The notes: generated by a model not told the origin, from the letters alone. A stretch of DNA of 64,000 nt from Paraspadella gotoi (GCA_051294375.1 CM119266.1:16486087-16550086), one strand, 5' to 3'. Shown: positions 12,657-23,562, numbered from the stretch's first letter. Numbers and translations: made by a program.

Positions 12657-12908
12657 TTACTCACGTTTCCTTTTTGAAAGAAAACAACAGGCCAATACGC
12701 CGAGGCTGACCGCGACAAAGAGAATGATAGGCGCAGCGACGCGGGCAAAAATCCTACGCTCGCCCAGAAGGACTTCGATCTTGGACTCCAACGAAGAAAC
12801 TTTTGCATCGGAAGAATCGAGATTTTCTCGAATCGTTCTCGATTTCTTTTTCTCCACCTCCAATTCGTTTTGCCAATACTCTTTTAGAAACTTGACGTCG
12901 TCGGTCAT
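12657..12908 (-). CDS. Small tail-anchored coiled-coil protein, hypothetical
   Basis: Encodes 83 aa ending at a TAA/TGA-bounded frame. Residues 1-54 are charged and heptad-like (KFLKEYWQNELEVEKKKSRT then SKIEVLLGERR), suggesting a coiled coil. Residues 58-78 (VAAPIILFVAVSLGVLACCF) form one strongly hydrophobic segment, followed by the basic tail LSKRKRE. This is the architecture of a tail-anchored protein facing the cytosol. A splice acceptor (TTTTTATTTAG) lies directly before the ATG, so this may be the last coding exon of a longer protein or may follow a 5' UTR intron. The family is not recognised; SNARE-like or microtubule-tethering roles would only be guesses. Confidence 0.5.
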   Translation of the reverse strand: MTDDVKFLKEYWQNELEVEKKKSRTIRENLDSSDAKVSSLESKIEVLLGERRIFARVAAPIILFVAVSLGVLACCFLSKRKRE

Positions 12909-13156
12909 CTAAATAAAAATGGCAAATTTCCTCAGTTAAAGTCGATAAAAAGTCCAAGATTTTAATGTAATATGTATAATAATATGTATATAATAAGCTA
13001 AAATTTTAAAATTAAATTTTTAAGTAATTTTACTAGAATATTTTTATAGATCCTTTTTTAATGTTTCATAAGTTAAACAAATTGTAAATGTTTTTTTTCA
13101 TTTAATGTCATTTTACCCTACTGTATTAACTTAATTTTAGTAATATATTTATACAT

Positions 13157-13648
13157 AAACAAGTTTGAGCAAACAATGTCGGATCTGCCCACGATAATTA
13201 ATTAAATCATGTTAATTATGTAATTAATTAATTTGATCCGAAATGTTTGTTTTTAGGTCTTTTCGTCACTAACCACGACAAAAGCAATTATTAATTAATA
13301 GATAAATAAATTGAATGAACAATTAATTGATTGGCTGATTAATTATTTGATTAATTAATACATCTTGCATTTACATTTAATAAAAAAAAAAGCATAATTA
13401 ATTAGTGAAACATGTTTTTTGTTTTTTTCATTTAAACTCATTTCCACTCGGACGATTCCATCGAAACTGGATTTCTAGCTTAATGATTAAGTTAATCACA
13501 CACTTTCACGAGTAATTGCTGTTTTTTGCTAAGGTGGGACGGACCGACGGACTGATGGACGGACGGACAGAAAGACATGATTTAAGTGAATGCCCGACAT
13601 GATTTAGGGGGGGGGGGAAATCTGCTGAAAAGCAGATCCGACTAAAAA
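13157..13648 (+). repeat. Family C (Helentron-like) copy
   Basis: Begins AACAAGTTTGAGCAAACAAT with GTCGGATCTGCCC just inside, has the AATTAATT core, GGACGGAC tandem words, and ends with a hairpin GATCTGCTGAAAAGCAGATC followed by CGACTAAAAA. Both ends are present, with an internal deletion compared with 50678-51497. Confidence 0.65.
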
Positions 13649-13677
13649 TTGTCATTTCCGACAAGAAAGATGGCATT

Positions 13678-13999
13678 GTGGACGAACATAAAGAAGATGC
13701 AACCTCGGTCAAACCACTTGACCTTAACAACCTGACCCCGCTCGCGTCCCCCAGTTTATTTATGTTTTTCCACGTCGGGCTCACCACGTATGGACGACAC
13801 AAGTTTCAGATCAAGAATGATTTATTCTTCAACAAGGTTATAAACAATAACAGTCAAAATGCTCAGATGCTAAGTCTATTACAATGGTATTTACAAAGGT
13901 CAACGTTTTGACCACAAATAAACTAGGGGACGCGAGCGGGGTCAGGTTGTTAAGGTCAAGTGGTTTGACCGAGGTTGCATGTTCTTTATGTTCGTCCAC
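13678..13999. repeat. Inverted repeat with protein-like arms
   Basis: The arm at 13678-13760 is repeated in inverse orientation at 13916-13999 with about one mismatch over the first 75 bp. The spacer is about 155 bp. Reading from either outer end inward gives the same open frame (peptide VDEHKED/HATSVKPLDLNN then LTPLASPSLF), so the arms may derive from a captured coding fragment. A transcript would fold into a long hairpin. Confidence 0.75.
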
Positions 14000-14134
14000 A
14001 GCATGTTAGTAAAAAATCGTCATTACCATTAGTTAATTCGGACTTTTTTTTATAACAAAATCACTATGTATGACGGTTGATATCTTATATGTTATTTTTA
14101 TATTCCCTAATATCCATTCAGTTTTGAAAATTAC

Positions 14135-14356
14135 CTTGCGCATAACGTGAAAACAAGGACAAAATTTGCGGCATGTTTCCACAGTGTTCCTTGCGACGTC
14201 ATCCTTGCAAATATCAGTACAGCACGCAATGGCATTGAACTCTCGCTTGTAGCAACCTCCTCCGTCATTACAGAAACCACATTCATCAGCAAAGGCGTCT
14301 CCGTAGGAAAAACAAGCGCACCACAAAAAAATTAGCACTAGAGTTGTATATTTCAT
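14135..14356 (-). CDS. Secreted cysteine-rich peptide, first coding exon
   Basis: The frame starts at ATG 14356 and ends at a clean donor (CGCAAG then GTAATT) in phase 0, giving 74 residues. Residues 1-23 form a good signal peptide (MKYTTLVLIFLWCACFSYGD then cleavage near AFA). The mature part has nine cysteines spaced C-x2-C-x5-C-x9-CC-x3-C-x11-C-x3-C-x-C. An odd number suggests at least one more cysteine in a following exon, which I could not find. The start at 14356 is chosen over an in-frame upstream ATG (14443) because it places the signal peptide at the N terminus. The cysteine pattern is not one I recognise. A secreted ligand, antimicrobial or toxin-like peptide, or an inhibitor are all possible. 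Confidence 0.55.
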
Positions 14357-14359
14357 TAT

Positions 14360-15490
14360 CCTCAGTGAACCTTTACTGCGAAGCGAAATAACTAGGGCAT
14401 TGAATACTATACTAAGTGAGAGAAAAAAAATTAGTCGACGCAATAAATAACTTCAATAATTCTTTGTAAATTAATACCTCTTCGGGTTATTGCAATTTTT
14501 TTTTAATTTACGTACACTTGCAATTCTTATCTATTCGCTTGGCCTTGAGTTATAAGAAGCTTACGTAATACGTAGTTTTAAATAAACTGCGTAAAAATAT
14601 TTAGGCTAAAGCTTGCTGGACTGTACATCTTGCACCACTTCTCTAGTGCGAGTGTAAATTTATTTTTAGTATATTGATCAAGCCATCATTCTTTATGGTA
14701 GACTAACTACAATATAGGATAAAATCATTTTAACTATAATGAATCTACTGGATTTCGAAATATTTTCATTTATTTAACAATTCAGTATTACTATACGAAC
14801 AAAATTTTCTTTTATTTTTTACGTCAATTATTTGCATATATCCTGAAATGAAACAAAACCGAAACTAATAAAATAAAAACTGTGTTATTTAATGACAAAA
14901 TTATTACTGAATTAGTTAAGTTCGAACAGGAAATGGAAGTACTGATTGTTTTATAGATTAGGGGTTAGGGTTAAGTAGCCAACTTTTTTATTTTTTTTTT
15001 AAATATTTTTAATAGTTTTAAATAGTTTTTCAAAAAACGCCAAAACCGCGGTCAACGAAAATAAAATTTAACCATTTTGTTTTTGCAAAAATAAAAAAGG
15101 AATCAATAAAATATCATAAAATTAAAAAAAGACTTAGGCTACAGGTGATATAAATTCTAATATTACAGTAATCTGCCATCAAAAAAATAATTTGGCGCTA
15201 ATTGATCAACTTTCTGAGAAACCTGTTCAGACAAATTTCTGATACGAAAAAGCAACTGACTCAAGAGGCTGGCTCTTTTTATCCGCGCTAAATGAGAACA
15301 AAAACTGAAACTGTCAGTATTTTAATCTGGAAAACTTCGATTTTATTCAGAATCCGACCACGACGATCGTCGTTTTCGACCAAGTCTCTTGCACCATAGT
15401 TCTTGGGTAATATAACCTGGACTCATCAATCCATGTGGGCTTTAAATAAGCTCGGCCGGCGACACTGAAAGCTCTCGCTCAAAACCTTAT
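14360..15490. other. Intergenic, partly MITE family D
   Basis: No gene seen. Positions 14950-15075 match one half of MITE family D: GGGGTTAGGGTTAAG, an AT-rich middle with TTTTTCAAAAAACGCC, then CCGCGGTCAACGAAAATAAAATTT as terminus. Confidence 0.45.
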
Positions 15491-15491
15491 A

Positions 15492-16232
15492 CAGGGGTGG
15501 GACCATATATCGAGACAAAACTTAACGTCCTGCCCTGTCTGAACGATTTGAGATACAATAATAAAATAGGTGCCAAAAGATTTTTCTGTCTTTTTAATTT
15601 CATATGCACTGAAACAATAACAAATTTTAAACAACTACAGGGCGTTGTGGATGTTTTCAAATCATTTAGTCATTTTTATACGCGCACCTTACATTGCATA
15701 GTATAAAAGCCATACTTGTTAATATTTTTCAGTGGTCTTTTCAGTGGTCGTTTCTGAATATGATAGTGGTATGTCTTCTCTTTAATTTCTTCTAATTTCA
15801 GATTTTCATAACTATCCAAATTAAACTTATAAAAGTCAGTTTTAATAAAAATTTGACTAAATTATAATGGTAACTTACCCGAACCTTACTTACCTCAACT
15901 TTTTTTGACAAAAATGTAATGTATACCATGCTAAAAGTATTCTTATACTATAAATAAGCATTTTCATTAATAATTTTATCTGGAATTTTTTTAGAAAGGG
16001 ATTAAACAATAAGTAGTAAAACATTTTTCTTCCTAACCGCGCGGAGAAAACAGAGCAGTTGCCTTTGCTTCATCAAAATAAGCATTATATCAAAGAATTT
16101 AATAACAATTAATATATCGGATAAAAGCTAAGAAAGAGCATAATTTGAATCTTTATTCGGATTTCGAAAATCATTAACAGTTTTAGCGTAATGATTTTTT
16201 AAATTTTGTCTCGATATATGGTCCTACCACTG
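15492..16232. mobile_element. hAT-like non-autonomous element with long terminal inverted repeats
   Basis: The left terminus CAGGGGTGGGACCATATATC (15492) is matched in inverse orientation by GATATATGGTCCTACCACTG ending at 16232; the match continues through GAGACAAAA. Termini of the form CAGNGGT are typical of hAT elements. An 8-bp target duplication is not evident, so decay or another superfamily is possible. The 740-bp interior encodes nothing recognisable. Confidence 0.6.
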
Positions 16233-16235
16233 CAT

Positions 16236-16480
16236 TTCATTTCCAGCTTATTTTTACATTCGCCGACCGAGATTTTGCGGTCGGTTATTTTTTGTCCGCT
16301 TTTTAATTTTATGAGCGACATATATAAAAATCTCGTTACACAAAAATTTAAAAAAATATACTGGTAAGGGTAAAAAAGCTTTTTATTACAAATTCCTAAC
16401 CACCCTTAACCCTAACCATCCCTAATTCCTAATCAACCATAACCCAATTACTAACCGTTTAAAAAAATTACACAAAAATA
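16236..16480. repeat. MITE family D, diverged copy
   Basis: Shows ATTCGCCGACCGAGATTTTG near the left end and CCACCCTTAACCCTAACC words near the right. It is more diverged than the 17041-17190 copy. Confidence 0.4.
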
Positions 16481-16494
16481 TTGTTTTTTTTTCT

Positions 16495-16755
16495 TTCCTT
16501 TTTTGTTCATGTACGAGTTTTATTAAGAAACAAGTTTCGGACATATTTCGACTTCAATGTAAACCTTCGTCAGCGCAAAACCGAATTGATTTGTGAAAAA
16601 AATATTTTCAGAGATTTTAAAATGAGAGAGAGAGAGAGAAAGAGTGTGAAAATATTTGTTTCACAAATCAATTCGTTTTTGCGCTGATTAAGGCTTACAA
16701 AGCTGAAACATGTCCTAAATTTGTTTCTTTATAAAACTTATACGTAAACCAACAA
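16495..16755. repeat. Fold-back element (family F) around a GA microsatellite
   Basis: Arms of about 110 bp face each other across an (AG)n tract at 16625-16640. Each arm contains a variant of GCGCTGATGAAG...GAAACATGTCC. The motif TTTTGCGCTGATTAAGGCTT on the right pairs with the inverse on the left. No coding capacity. Confidence 0.6.
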
Positions 16756-17040
16756 TTCATTTTCTACCTTAAACATAAAAATAGCAATTAAAATAAATTT
16801 AAAACAATTATTATAAATTTAGTATTACTTAACAAAACAAAATGAATATTATTGCGGAAAGTGAGATACAACGCTCGAGGGAAAACAAAATTAAATGGAT
16901 TAACAAAGCACCAACCGGTGGTACTAAGGTTGATTGCGGACGTCGAATAGTAAAGTTACCCAAATAATCGCCTTAATGTACGTTTATTATTTTCCCTTTT
17001 AAGATTACTTTTGTTGCATTGATTTATGATTACATATTAC

Positions 17041-17190
17041 ATAATTTCACTTTCGCCGACTGGGGTTAAGGGTTAAAGGTGGTTAAAGGTGGTTTAGGGG
17101 TGGTAAAGGGTGATTACTGATTAGGATTATTTTTAAATAGTTTTTTAAAAGAAGCTAAACCCCCAATCGGCGAAAAGAAAAATTTTACCA
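17041..17190. repeat. MITE family D, complete copy
   Basis: A 150-bp element with inverted ends: TTTCACTTTCGCCGACTGGG on the left and CCCCAATCGGCGAAAAG on the right. The interior contains GGTTAAGG and GGTTTAGGGG words resembling degenerate telomere repeats. Confidence 0.65.
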
Positions 17191-17639
17191 AATTATTTTT
17201 TCACTAATGTACAAAAGTGTGAAAGTCATTTTAAAACATGACGAGCTAGCCAAGGAGTAAATACCAAATAAGTAATAATAACACAAGAGCGACTTATAAA
17301 TAAACAAAATAGGTAAGAATAATGGCAAAACTGGCTTTCATGAATTTATTAGCGTTAGTTTATAACGGGTGAAATTCTACAATTTTTACAAAACAGACAG
17401 CTAACACATTTCTTCCTTCAAATATGAATATAATCGAACGCTTTACGGATACGATACTTTCTTGATCATCATCCTTCTGCTTCTTTGAAGATTCGCCCAC
17501 TTATCATCATCAAATATACATACATGGCCTCGTTCCTCAATTTTCTCATTTATTCTGTACATCTGTAAATCATGAGACCTTTAAAATTACAGCAGTATTA
17601 AAACCTTGTTAACCTACGTAGTAACAAAAAGTACTACCA

Positions 17640-18833
17640 TCAAGAATGGAGGGAGAAATGATATTGAATTACACTACGACAGATAGGACAACGAGCGTCG
17701 ACCAATCTTTTGAAGCAACGGGAACAGACGGCTGCGTGGCGACAAGGAAGAGTGACTACCTCTAAGGGAAGCATTAAACAGACCGCGCAATTTTGTCTCG
17801 TTCGAGGAAGTTGTGAATCAACGGGCCCCTCCAAATCTACGGCAGGCATTCCGGACGGAATGTAAGGTCTAAGACAAAATTTTTGGTTGGCATTAGTGAC
17901 CACAAAGGATGAACAAGCGCGCAAACGTAAAGGCGTCATAGCATGTGCAACTTTAAAGACAGTCATCATTGCAACAACATTTGGTGAACCACAATTGGGG
18001 ACAAAGTCTGGAAAATCAAGATCGTCAACACCAACTACCATGACAAGGGGATAGTGAGTTCGCACGCGTGAATGGAATTCTAAAAAAATAAAGTTGTATA
18101 TTAATATTAATAATTTAAAAAAGCTAAAAATGAGGGTCAAGCGTACCTTCATTTAAACGAGCTTCCAGGCACAAAGATTGATTTAGACCAACTCCTACGT
18201 TTTCAACATTCTTCGCCTCTTGAGCTAACTCATGAAATGGAGCATTATCAGTCAGTCGACGGAGAAATGAGCGCCAGTGATTGTCGAGCAGGGATTTGTG
18301 AAGGGCGTTTATTTCGACGCCCCATAAGAGGAGTTCGCGACATGGTGTTTGATAGGAACGTAAAAGTAAGATTGAAGTTTCATCGCTGTGATGAATTTCG
18401 ATTTGAAAGGGATTGTGTATCCCGACCATCGCAGTTTTTAAGAGCAGGGGAGACGTTGGACCATGCAAATGAAATATTTCTGGGTGGCCACTCCTGAGAA
18501 ATAAATAAACATTACTGTAAAATACTGTAGACGAAGTAAAACGGACTAAGGCAATGAAAGCTGCAATCATGCTTTTAGGAAAGAATTTCCGGATTTTGCG
18601 ATGCACTCAAAAGTGGATAAGCGGACCATCCCAACCCAGCGTGATGATTTTAACCCTGTTGGCAAAACGCACCTCATTACATAGCTCACGACGACGAGAG
18701 AAATGACTAAACAGGTAATAATGCCGATTAACAGTAAACCATCAGTACTTCCGAAATCAAAGTTATTAAAATTGTAGACATCAGATTTGAAATTGTTTAG
18801 ACGTAGTACCACTTTACTCCAGAATGACAACAT
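17640..18833 (-). CDS. CGRRF1: Cell growth regulator with RING finger domain 1 (CGRRF1)
   Basis: A membrane-anchored RING-type E3 ubiquitin ligase, ER-associated in mammals. Three exons join in phase: 18673-18833, 18147-18493 and 17640-18079, giving 315 aa (the human protein is about 332 aa). Residues 32-53 are one transmembrane helix (GLLLIGIITCLVISLVVVSY). The middle contains NPFQIEIHH and a region aligned to the central part of CGRRF1 up to HYPLVMVVGVDD. Residues 267-306 form a C3HC4 RING: CAVC, then PCRHAAVCSRC, then CPIC. The stop follows soon after, as in the family. A splice acceptor lies just before the chosen ATG, so a 5' UTR intron is likely. Among RING proteins, MUL1-like ligases share the RING type, but the single N-terminal helix and NPF.LEI-type motif favour CGRRF1. 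Confidence 0.88.
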
Positions 18834-18902
18834 CCTAAATAAGAAAATTATTATTATCGCAGAAGGAGGCAGCCATTTATTTCCAAAATAGAAACTTTTG
18901 AA

Positions 18903-20075
18903 AAACAAGTTTGAGCAAACAATGCCGGATCTACCCACGATCATTAGCGGTAAGCAGCTGATCAGATAATTAATATTAATTTTTTTATTCGTGTCAATAT
19001 CGTTTTCCACTTTGTCTCGCCTCTCAATCACAAAACAATCTCGATCACCAAATTAATTAATTACAAATAATTAATCAATTATTTATTAATAATTAATTAA
19101 TGCAGCTGAATTTATATTTAATATAAAAATAACAAGTTTGAGCAAACAATGTCGGATCTGCCCACGATCATTATCGGTAATTCTTGAATTAATTTGATTA
19201 ATTTTTGATCCAAAATGTTTGTTTTGATTGATTAACTGATTAATTAATTATTAATTAATTAATTAAGTAACTGATTAATTATTTGATTAATTAATACATC
19301 TTGCATTTACATTTAATATAAAAGAAAAATGAGCATAATCAATTAGTAAAACAGGTTTTTTGTTTTTTTCCATTTAAACTCATTTCCACTCAAACGATTC
19401 CATCGAAACTTGATTTCCAGCGTAATCACACACATATAAAATTTCAGGTTAATCGCCCCATCCACTCATGAGTAATTGGTGTTCAAATAGTGAAATTAAT
19501 TTTTTTGTTTTTTCCATTTAAACTCTTTTGTTTCCATCGAAATTTCATATCCAGCTCAATCACACACTTCCCAACCCACACACAAAATTTTATTCCAATC
19601 CATCAATCTAATCACGAGTAATTGGAATTATTTGCTAAGGTGGGATGGACGGAGATGATTTAAGTTAATGCCCGACAAGATTGGGGGACGGACCGACGGA
19701 CCAACAAAGTGAATTATAGAGTTGGGATCTGCTAATAAGCAGATCCGACTAAAAAAAGCATGATCAAATAGTGAAATACATTGTTTTTTCCATTTTATCT
19801 TATTTCCACTCGGACGATTCCATCGAAACTTGATTTCCAGCTTAATCACACACTTTCCTACCTCCACAAAAAATTTCATTCCAATCCATCGATCAAATCA
19901 CGAGCAATTGGTGTTTTTTGCTAAGGTGGGACGGATGGACAGACAGTCATAATTTATCATAATTCAATGTTCTGATATGATATAAGAGAATGCCCGACAA
20001 GATTGGGGGGGCGGACCGACAAACCGACAAAGTCAATTATAGAGCCGGGATCTGCTGAAAGATCTAGTGAGCCCC
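18903..20075 (+). repeat. Cluster of three family C (Helentron-like) copies
   Basis: Two 5' ends (AACAAGTTTGAGCAAACAAT) occur at about 18903 and 19132, and two 3' regions at about 19660-19760 and 19925-20060. The second copy is nearly full length and ends with AGCAGATCCGACTAAAAA. The last copy ends without its hairpin, at GATCTGCTGAAAGATC. The head-to-tail arrangement is like the tandem insertions known for Helentron-type elements. Confidence 0.65.
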
Positions 20076-20404
20076 AAGAGACAGAACGGATGGCACTAAT
20101 TAAATCGCTGTCATTCTCGTATATATTTAATTAATTATTTATATTTATTTATTATTTATATTTAATTAATTAGATACATTCTATCTTACAGGATATTTTA
20201 ACTGCAGATGTTGAGCAGGGCTACTAAAACTACTAAAGTACATTCCAAAAACTAATCTAATCAATTTAAATTTAATACAAACAAAATGTCAAAATAAGAA
20301 TTATCAAAAAAAAAAAATTCTAGATATAAAAAATTGTTTTAGCATTATATAGTATTCTCTGATCTTTTATACAATTGAAACATTCTTTAAAATATTAACC
20401 TACT

Positions 20405-21262
20405 TTATTGATAGGGAAGCTAGGCACCAGTGAATAGACTAGACTCTAAGAAAGTTTTGATTAAAATCTTGCAGGGTCCTGCTATGCTATTATCTTGTAA
20501 GACGGATGGATGCTTAACCCACCATAACTTGTCCAAAATCAGAGGCAAGATAGCTTATTAATTGAATGAATAATTTGAAGAGACAGTAATTATTATTATG
20601 TGTTAGTGATAGTACCGTTCAATATAAGCAGTCCCTGAGCTTTGGATCAGGCTGTAACACCATGTTACAGGCGGGTTAAGCGCCCCGTCCCTCTTAACTG
20701 CCAGACGACATCGGCTAGAACCCCGAACCTTTGGGTTGGGAGGCAAATGACTTGCCTCCAGCACCAATGGCCGCTGATGAACGGTTGGTGGATTTTAGTC
20801 CACCATACATCCCCCCCTCCCGTAGGGAGAAGTCTGTTGCGTCTCTTCAGTGAATTTTTGTTATTGGTGGAAAGTTCGTCACCAAGTTTAGGCATGTCGC
20901 CTGATATGTTGTGGGCGGAAAGTGCATCGCCAGGTTGAGGCATGTCGCCTGAAAGTGTTGTTTGTTGCTGTTGTGTTCGGAAGTTGGGCTCACCAATGAA
21001 GAGACAGTAATTATTGTTATGTGTTAGTGATAGTACCGTTCAATATAAGCAGTCCCTGAGCTTTGGATCAGGCTGTAACACCATGTTACAGGCGGGTTAA
21101 GCGCCCCGTCCCTCTTAACTGCCAGACGACCATCGGGCTAGAACCCCGAACCTTTGGGTTGGGAGGCAAATGACTTGCCTCCAGACCATGCCGCTGGATG
21201 AAAACGGTTGGTGGATTTTAGTCCACCATAAATTTTTATATTGGTTGTCCTAATTTCACAGT
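20405..21262. repeat. Family B repeat interrupted by a composite family A (TRIM-like) element
   Basis: Family B runs from about 20405 (GGGAAGCTAGGCACC...) to GAATGAATAATT at 20575. It resumes at 21231 with TAAATTTTTATATTGGTTGT. Between them lies a composite: a 230-bp family A repeat (20577-20808, minus orientation), a core of about 190 bp (20809-20998), and a second family A repeat (20999-21230). On the minus strand the core starts TTGGTGAGCCCAAC right after the first repeat and ends with a purine tract GGGAGGGGGGGATGTA right before the second, as expected for primer site and polypurine tract. The flanking ATAATT/ATAAATT could be the target duplication. Confidence 0.65.
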
Positions 21263-21540
21263 TGTTCCCATTAAAATTAGAATTTGATCGGCTCGCTCAC
21301 TTTTTTTTTTTTGGGGGGGGGAGATTTTTTGTTAGCTTTAATTTTTTTCATTTTGTTTTAGATTTGATTAAGTTAGGCTTAAGGACTATTACAATAGTAT
21401 TACAATAGTATGACAATAGTACTATTAGTCTATTACAATAGTATTACATATCGAACATGTCGCGTAATCATGGAAAAAGGAGGAAAAATGGGAAAAATAA
21501 TAAAAATATTTTTTCAATCTCTTTACCTAAATTATTTAAT

Positions 21541-21695
21541 TCAGTAGGCGCCATTAACTTTAAGGAATTCTGAAGAGAGTCGAATTCCAACAGCCAATGC
21601 GAATCCCCAAGCAATAATGACCATTGCAAAGAGCAGGACGTTGAGTGTCAAAGCAACTGTCCATGAAGATAATTTCAAATACATCATAAGTTTCG
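21541..21695 (-). CDS. Hypothetical terminal exon with one transmembrane segment
   Basis: After a strong acceptor (AAATTTTTCAG) the frame reads KLMMYLKLSSWTVALTLNVL followed by LFAMVIIAWGFALAVGIRL, then SSEFLKVNGAY and stop. That gives about 50 residues with a long hydrophobic helix near the end. The pattern is weakly like the last membrane segment of a tetraspanin, but no EC2 cysteines were tied to it. A second frame of the same exon is also open and cysteine-containing, so the reading is uncertain. A possible upstream exon is at 22203-22263 (acceptor TTTTTTTTAG, donor GTAATT), but the phases do not join with this frame. Low confidence. Confidence 0.3.
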
Positions 21696-21808
21696 CTGAA
21701 AAATTTAAAATAGTGTCCGAGAGGAACAATAATAAAAAACGTATATCAGCCTTACTATATTCCAATGAAAAATTGAGTTGACTTCGAATTTACAAAAGTG
21801 AAGCGGCA

Positions 21809-22112
21809 TAATTTTACTATCGCCGACTGGGGATAAGGGGGGGTAATAATTTTTTTTTGGATATTAACTTTTCGTTTTATAAGATTAATAAAAAATTGTT
21901 TTGATACTACAACGATATTATTTAAACAAGAATGGACATTGTTTCGACTCCAATGCGAGTCTTCATTGGCGCGTTTTTTTGTGAAGGTCTAAATAAAATC
22001 GTTGTAGTATCAAAACAAATTTTCCTTAATTTTTTTATAAATAAATATTTTTAAATAGTTTTTCAAAACGCCAAAACCCCAGTTGGTGAAAATAAAATTT
22101 TACCAGTGAAGC
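21809..22112. repeat. MITE family D with a nested fold-back (family F) insertion
   Basis: The outer ends are TTTTACTATCGCCGACTGGG and CCCCAGTTGGTGAAAATAAA. Inside, 21888-22025 is a separate element with its own inverted ends: TTGTTTTGATACTACAACGA and TCGTTGTAGTATCAAAACAA. Its centre reads GGACATTGTTTCGACTCCAA then GCGAGTCTTCATTGGCGCG, the family F motif in inverse orientation. Confidence 0.65.
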
Positions 22113-22119
22113 TTTATAT

Positions 22120-22990
22120 AAATATAATACAGATTCGATTTTGGTCTATTTTATAAAAAGTAATAATAATAATACTAACACTTAAGAATAGCGCTTAATT
22201 ACGCTTAACCAGGAAACTTCTTGTGCAGTACTTCGACATACACCAGTAGACTCAAAACCTTTAACTAAAAAAAAATATTCAAATAAAATCGTTTTTTCCT
22301 GAATTATGATTTTTACTTAATTTTCTGTAAAAATAAGCAAAAGCATTCTTGCAATAAATTAAAGATAGCAGAAACTATCCTATATAAAAATATATCTTTA
22401 ATCAGTAGCATTAACTCCATAATAAAGAAGCATGTAATAAAAAATTATAAAATATATGAATAATGATTAATGAGTATTGAATATTATTATTATCTTTTAT
22501 ATTAATAATAACTACTATAACATAATATTCTTATACAACAAGCATTTATAGTATATCATTAGTTTTAATGTAAATGTCTCCATATTTTATTATATTTATG
22601 TTTACTTTGAAACATATTCATTAAGCAATGTCAGAACACTTATCTGCTAATTATTAATTTAAATGTTTGATCGATATTACACAAATCATAAAATCGAAAA
22701 AAGGATTGTTGGTCCAAATAGAGTACTTTTCACTATTACGTAAAAATAAAAATATGGAACAAGAGATATGGACATTGGACAGTTAAGTATCTCAATACAA
22801 AACAAATTTAGGATTTATGATATAATTAACTTTTATCCAAGAACGACAACTAGTACGTACTTGGAAAGAATATGTATTACTGATAAACCGCGGTTACAAG
22901 CGCCTTACATCATTACTGCCATTTTTAAAGCCAAATAAAACGCTGAAAAACTGCTCTTTTTCAATATTACTATCAAAGAGGATAATAGAA
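22120..22990. other. AT-rich intergenic DNA, no gene seen
   Basis: Mostly A/T with ATAATAAT-type runs. One exon-like island at 22203-22263 on the minus strand is described with the 21541-21695 exon; nothing else is supported. Confidence 0.4.
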
Positions 22991-22993
22991 AAG

Positions 22994-23562
22994 AACAAGT
23001 TTAAGAAAACAATGCCGGAGCTGCCTACGATCATTAGCGGTAAGCAGTTGATCAGATAAATAATAATTAATTTTTTTTTTGTTCGCGTCAAAATCGTTTT
23101 CCACTTTTCCTCGCCTCGAATCTCGATCACAAAATTAATAAATTAATTAATTACAAAATAATTAATAAATGACCAATTTATTAATTATTAATATAAAAAG
23201 AAAACGATCATTAATCAAATGGTGAAATAGTTTGTTTTTTCCATTTTAACTCATTTCCACTTGGACGATTCCATCGAAACTTGATTTCTGGCTTTTTTTT
23301 TCCCCCTTTTTTCTGGCTTTCCTACCAACAAACAAAATTTTAAGTCAATCGTCCCATAACCCACGCCTACTTCCTTCGTTGCACTCATGAGTAATTAGCG
23401 TTCAAAGCTAACGGGGGACGGACGGACATCAATTTTTTTGCATAAGTTATCATAATTCAATATTCTGAGATGATGTAAGTTACTTACCGACAAGATTATA
23501 GGGTCGGACCGACAAAGTGGATTAAAGAGCCAGAATCTGCTGGAAGTAGATCCAGCTAATAA
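22994..23562 (+). repeat. Family C (Helentron-like) copy
   Basis: A diverged 5' end (AACAAGTTTAAGAAAACAAT) and a 3' end with AGATCCAGCTAATAA. The internal block CATAAGTTATCATAATTCAA and GGACGGACGGACATC words are present. Confidence 0.6.

Noticed and set aside
18237-18497. Plus-strand frame inside CGRRF1
   Set aside because: Shadow of the minus-strand coding exon, which has homology and fitting splice sites.
20642-20943. Overlapping frames on both strands
   Set aside because: They lie wholly inside the family A composite repeat.
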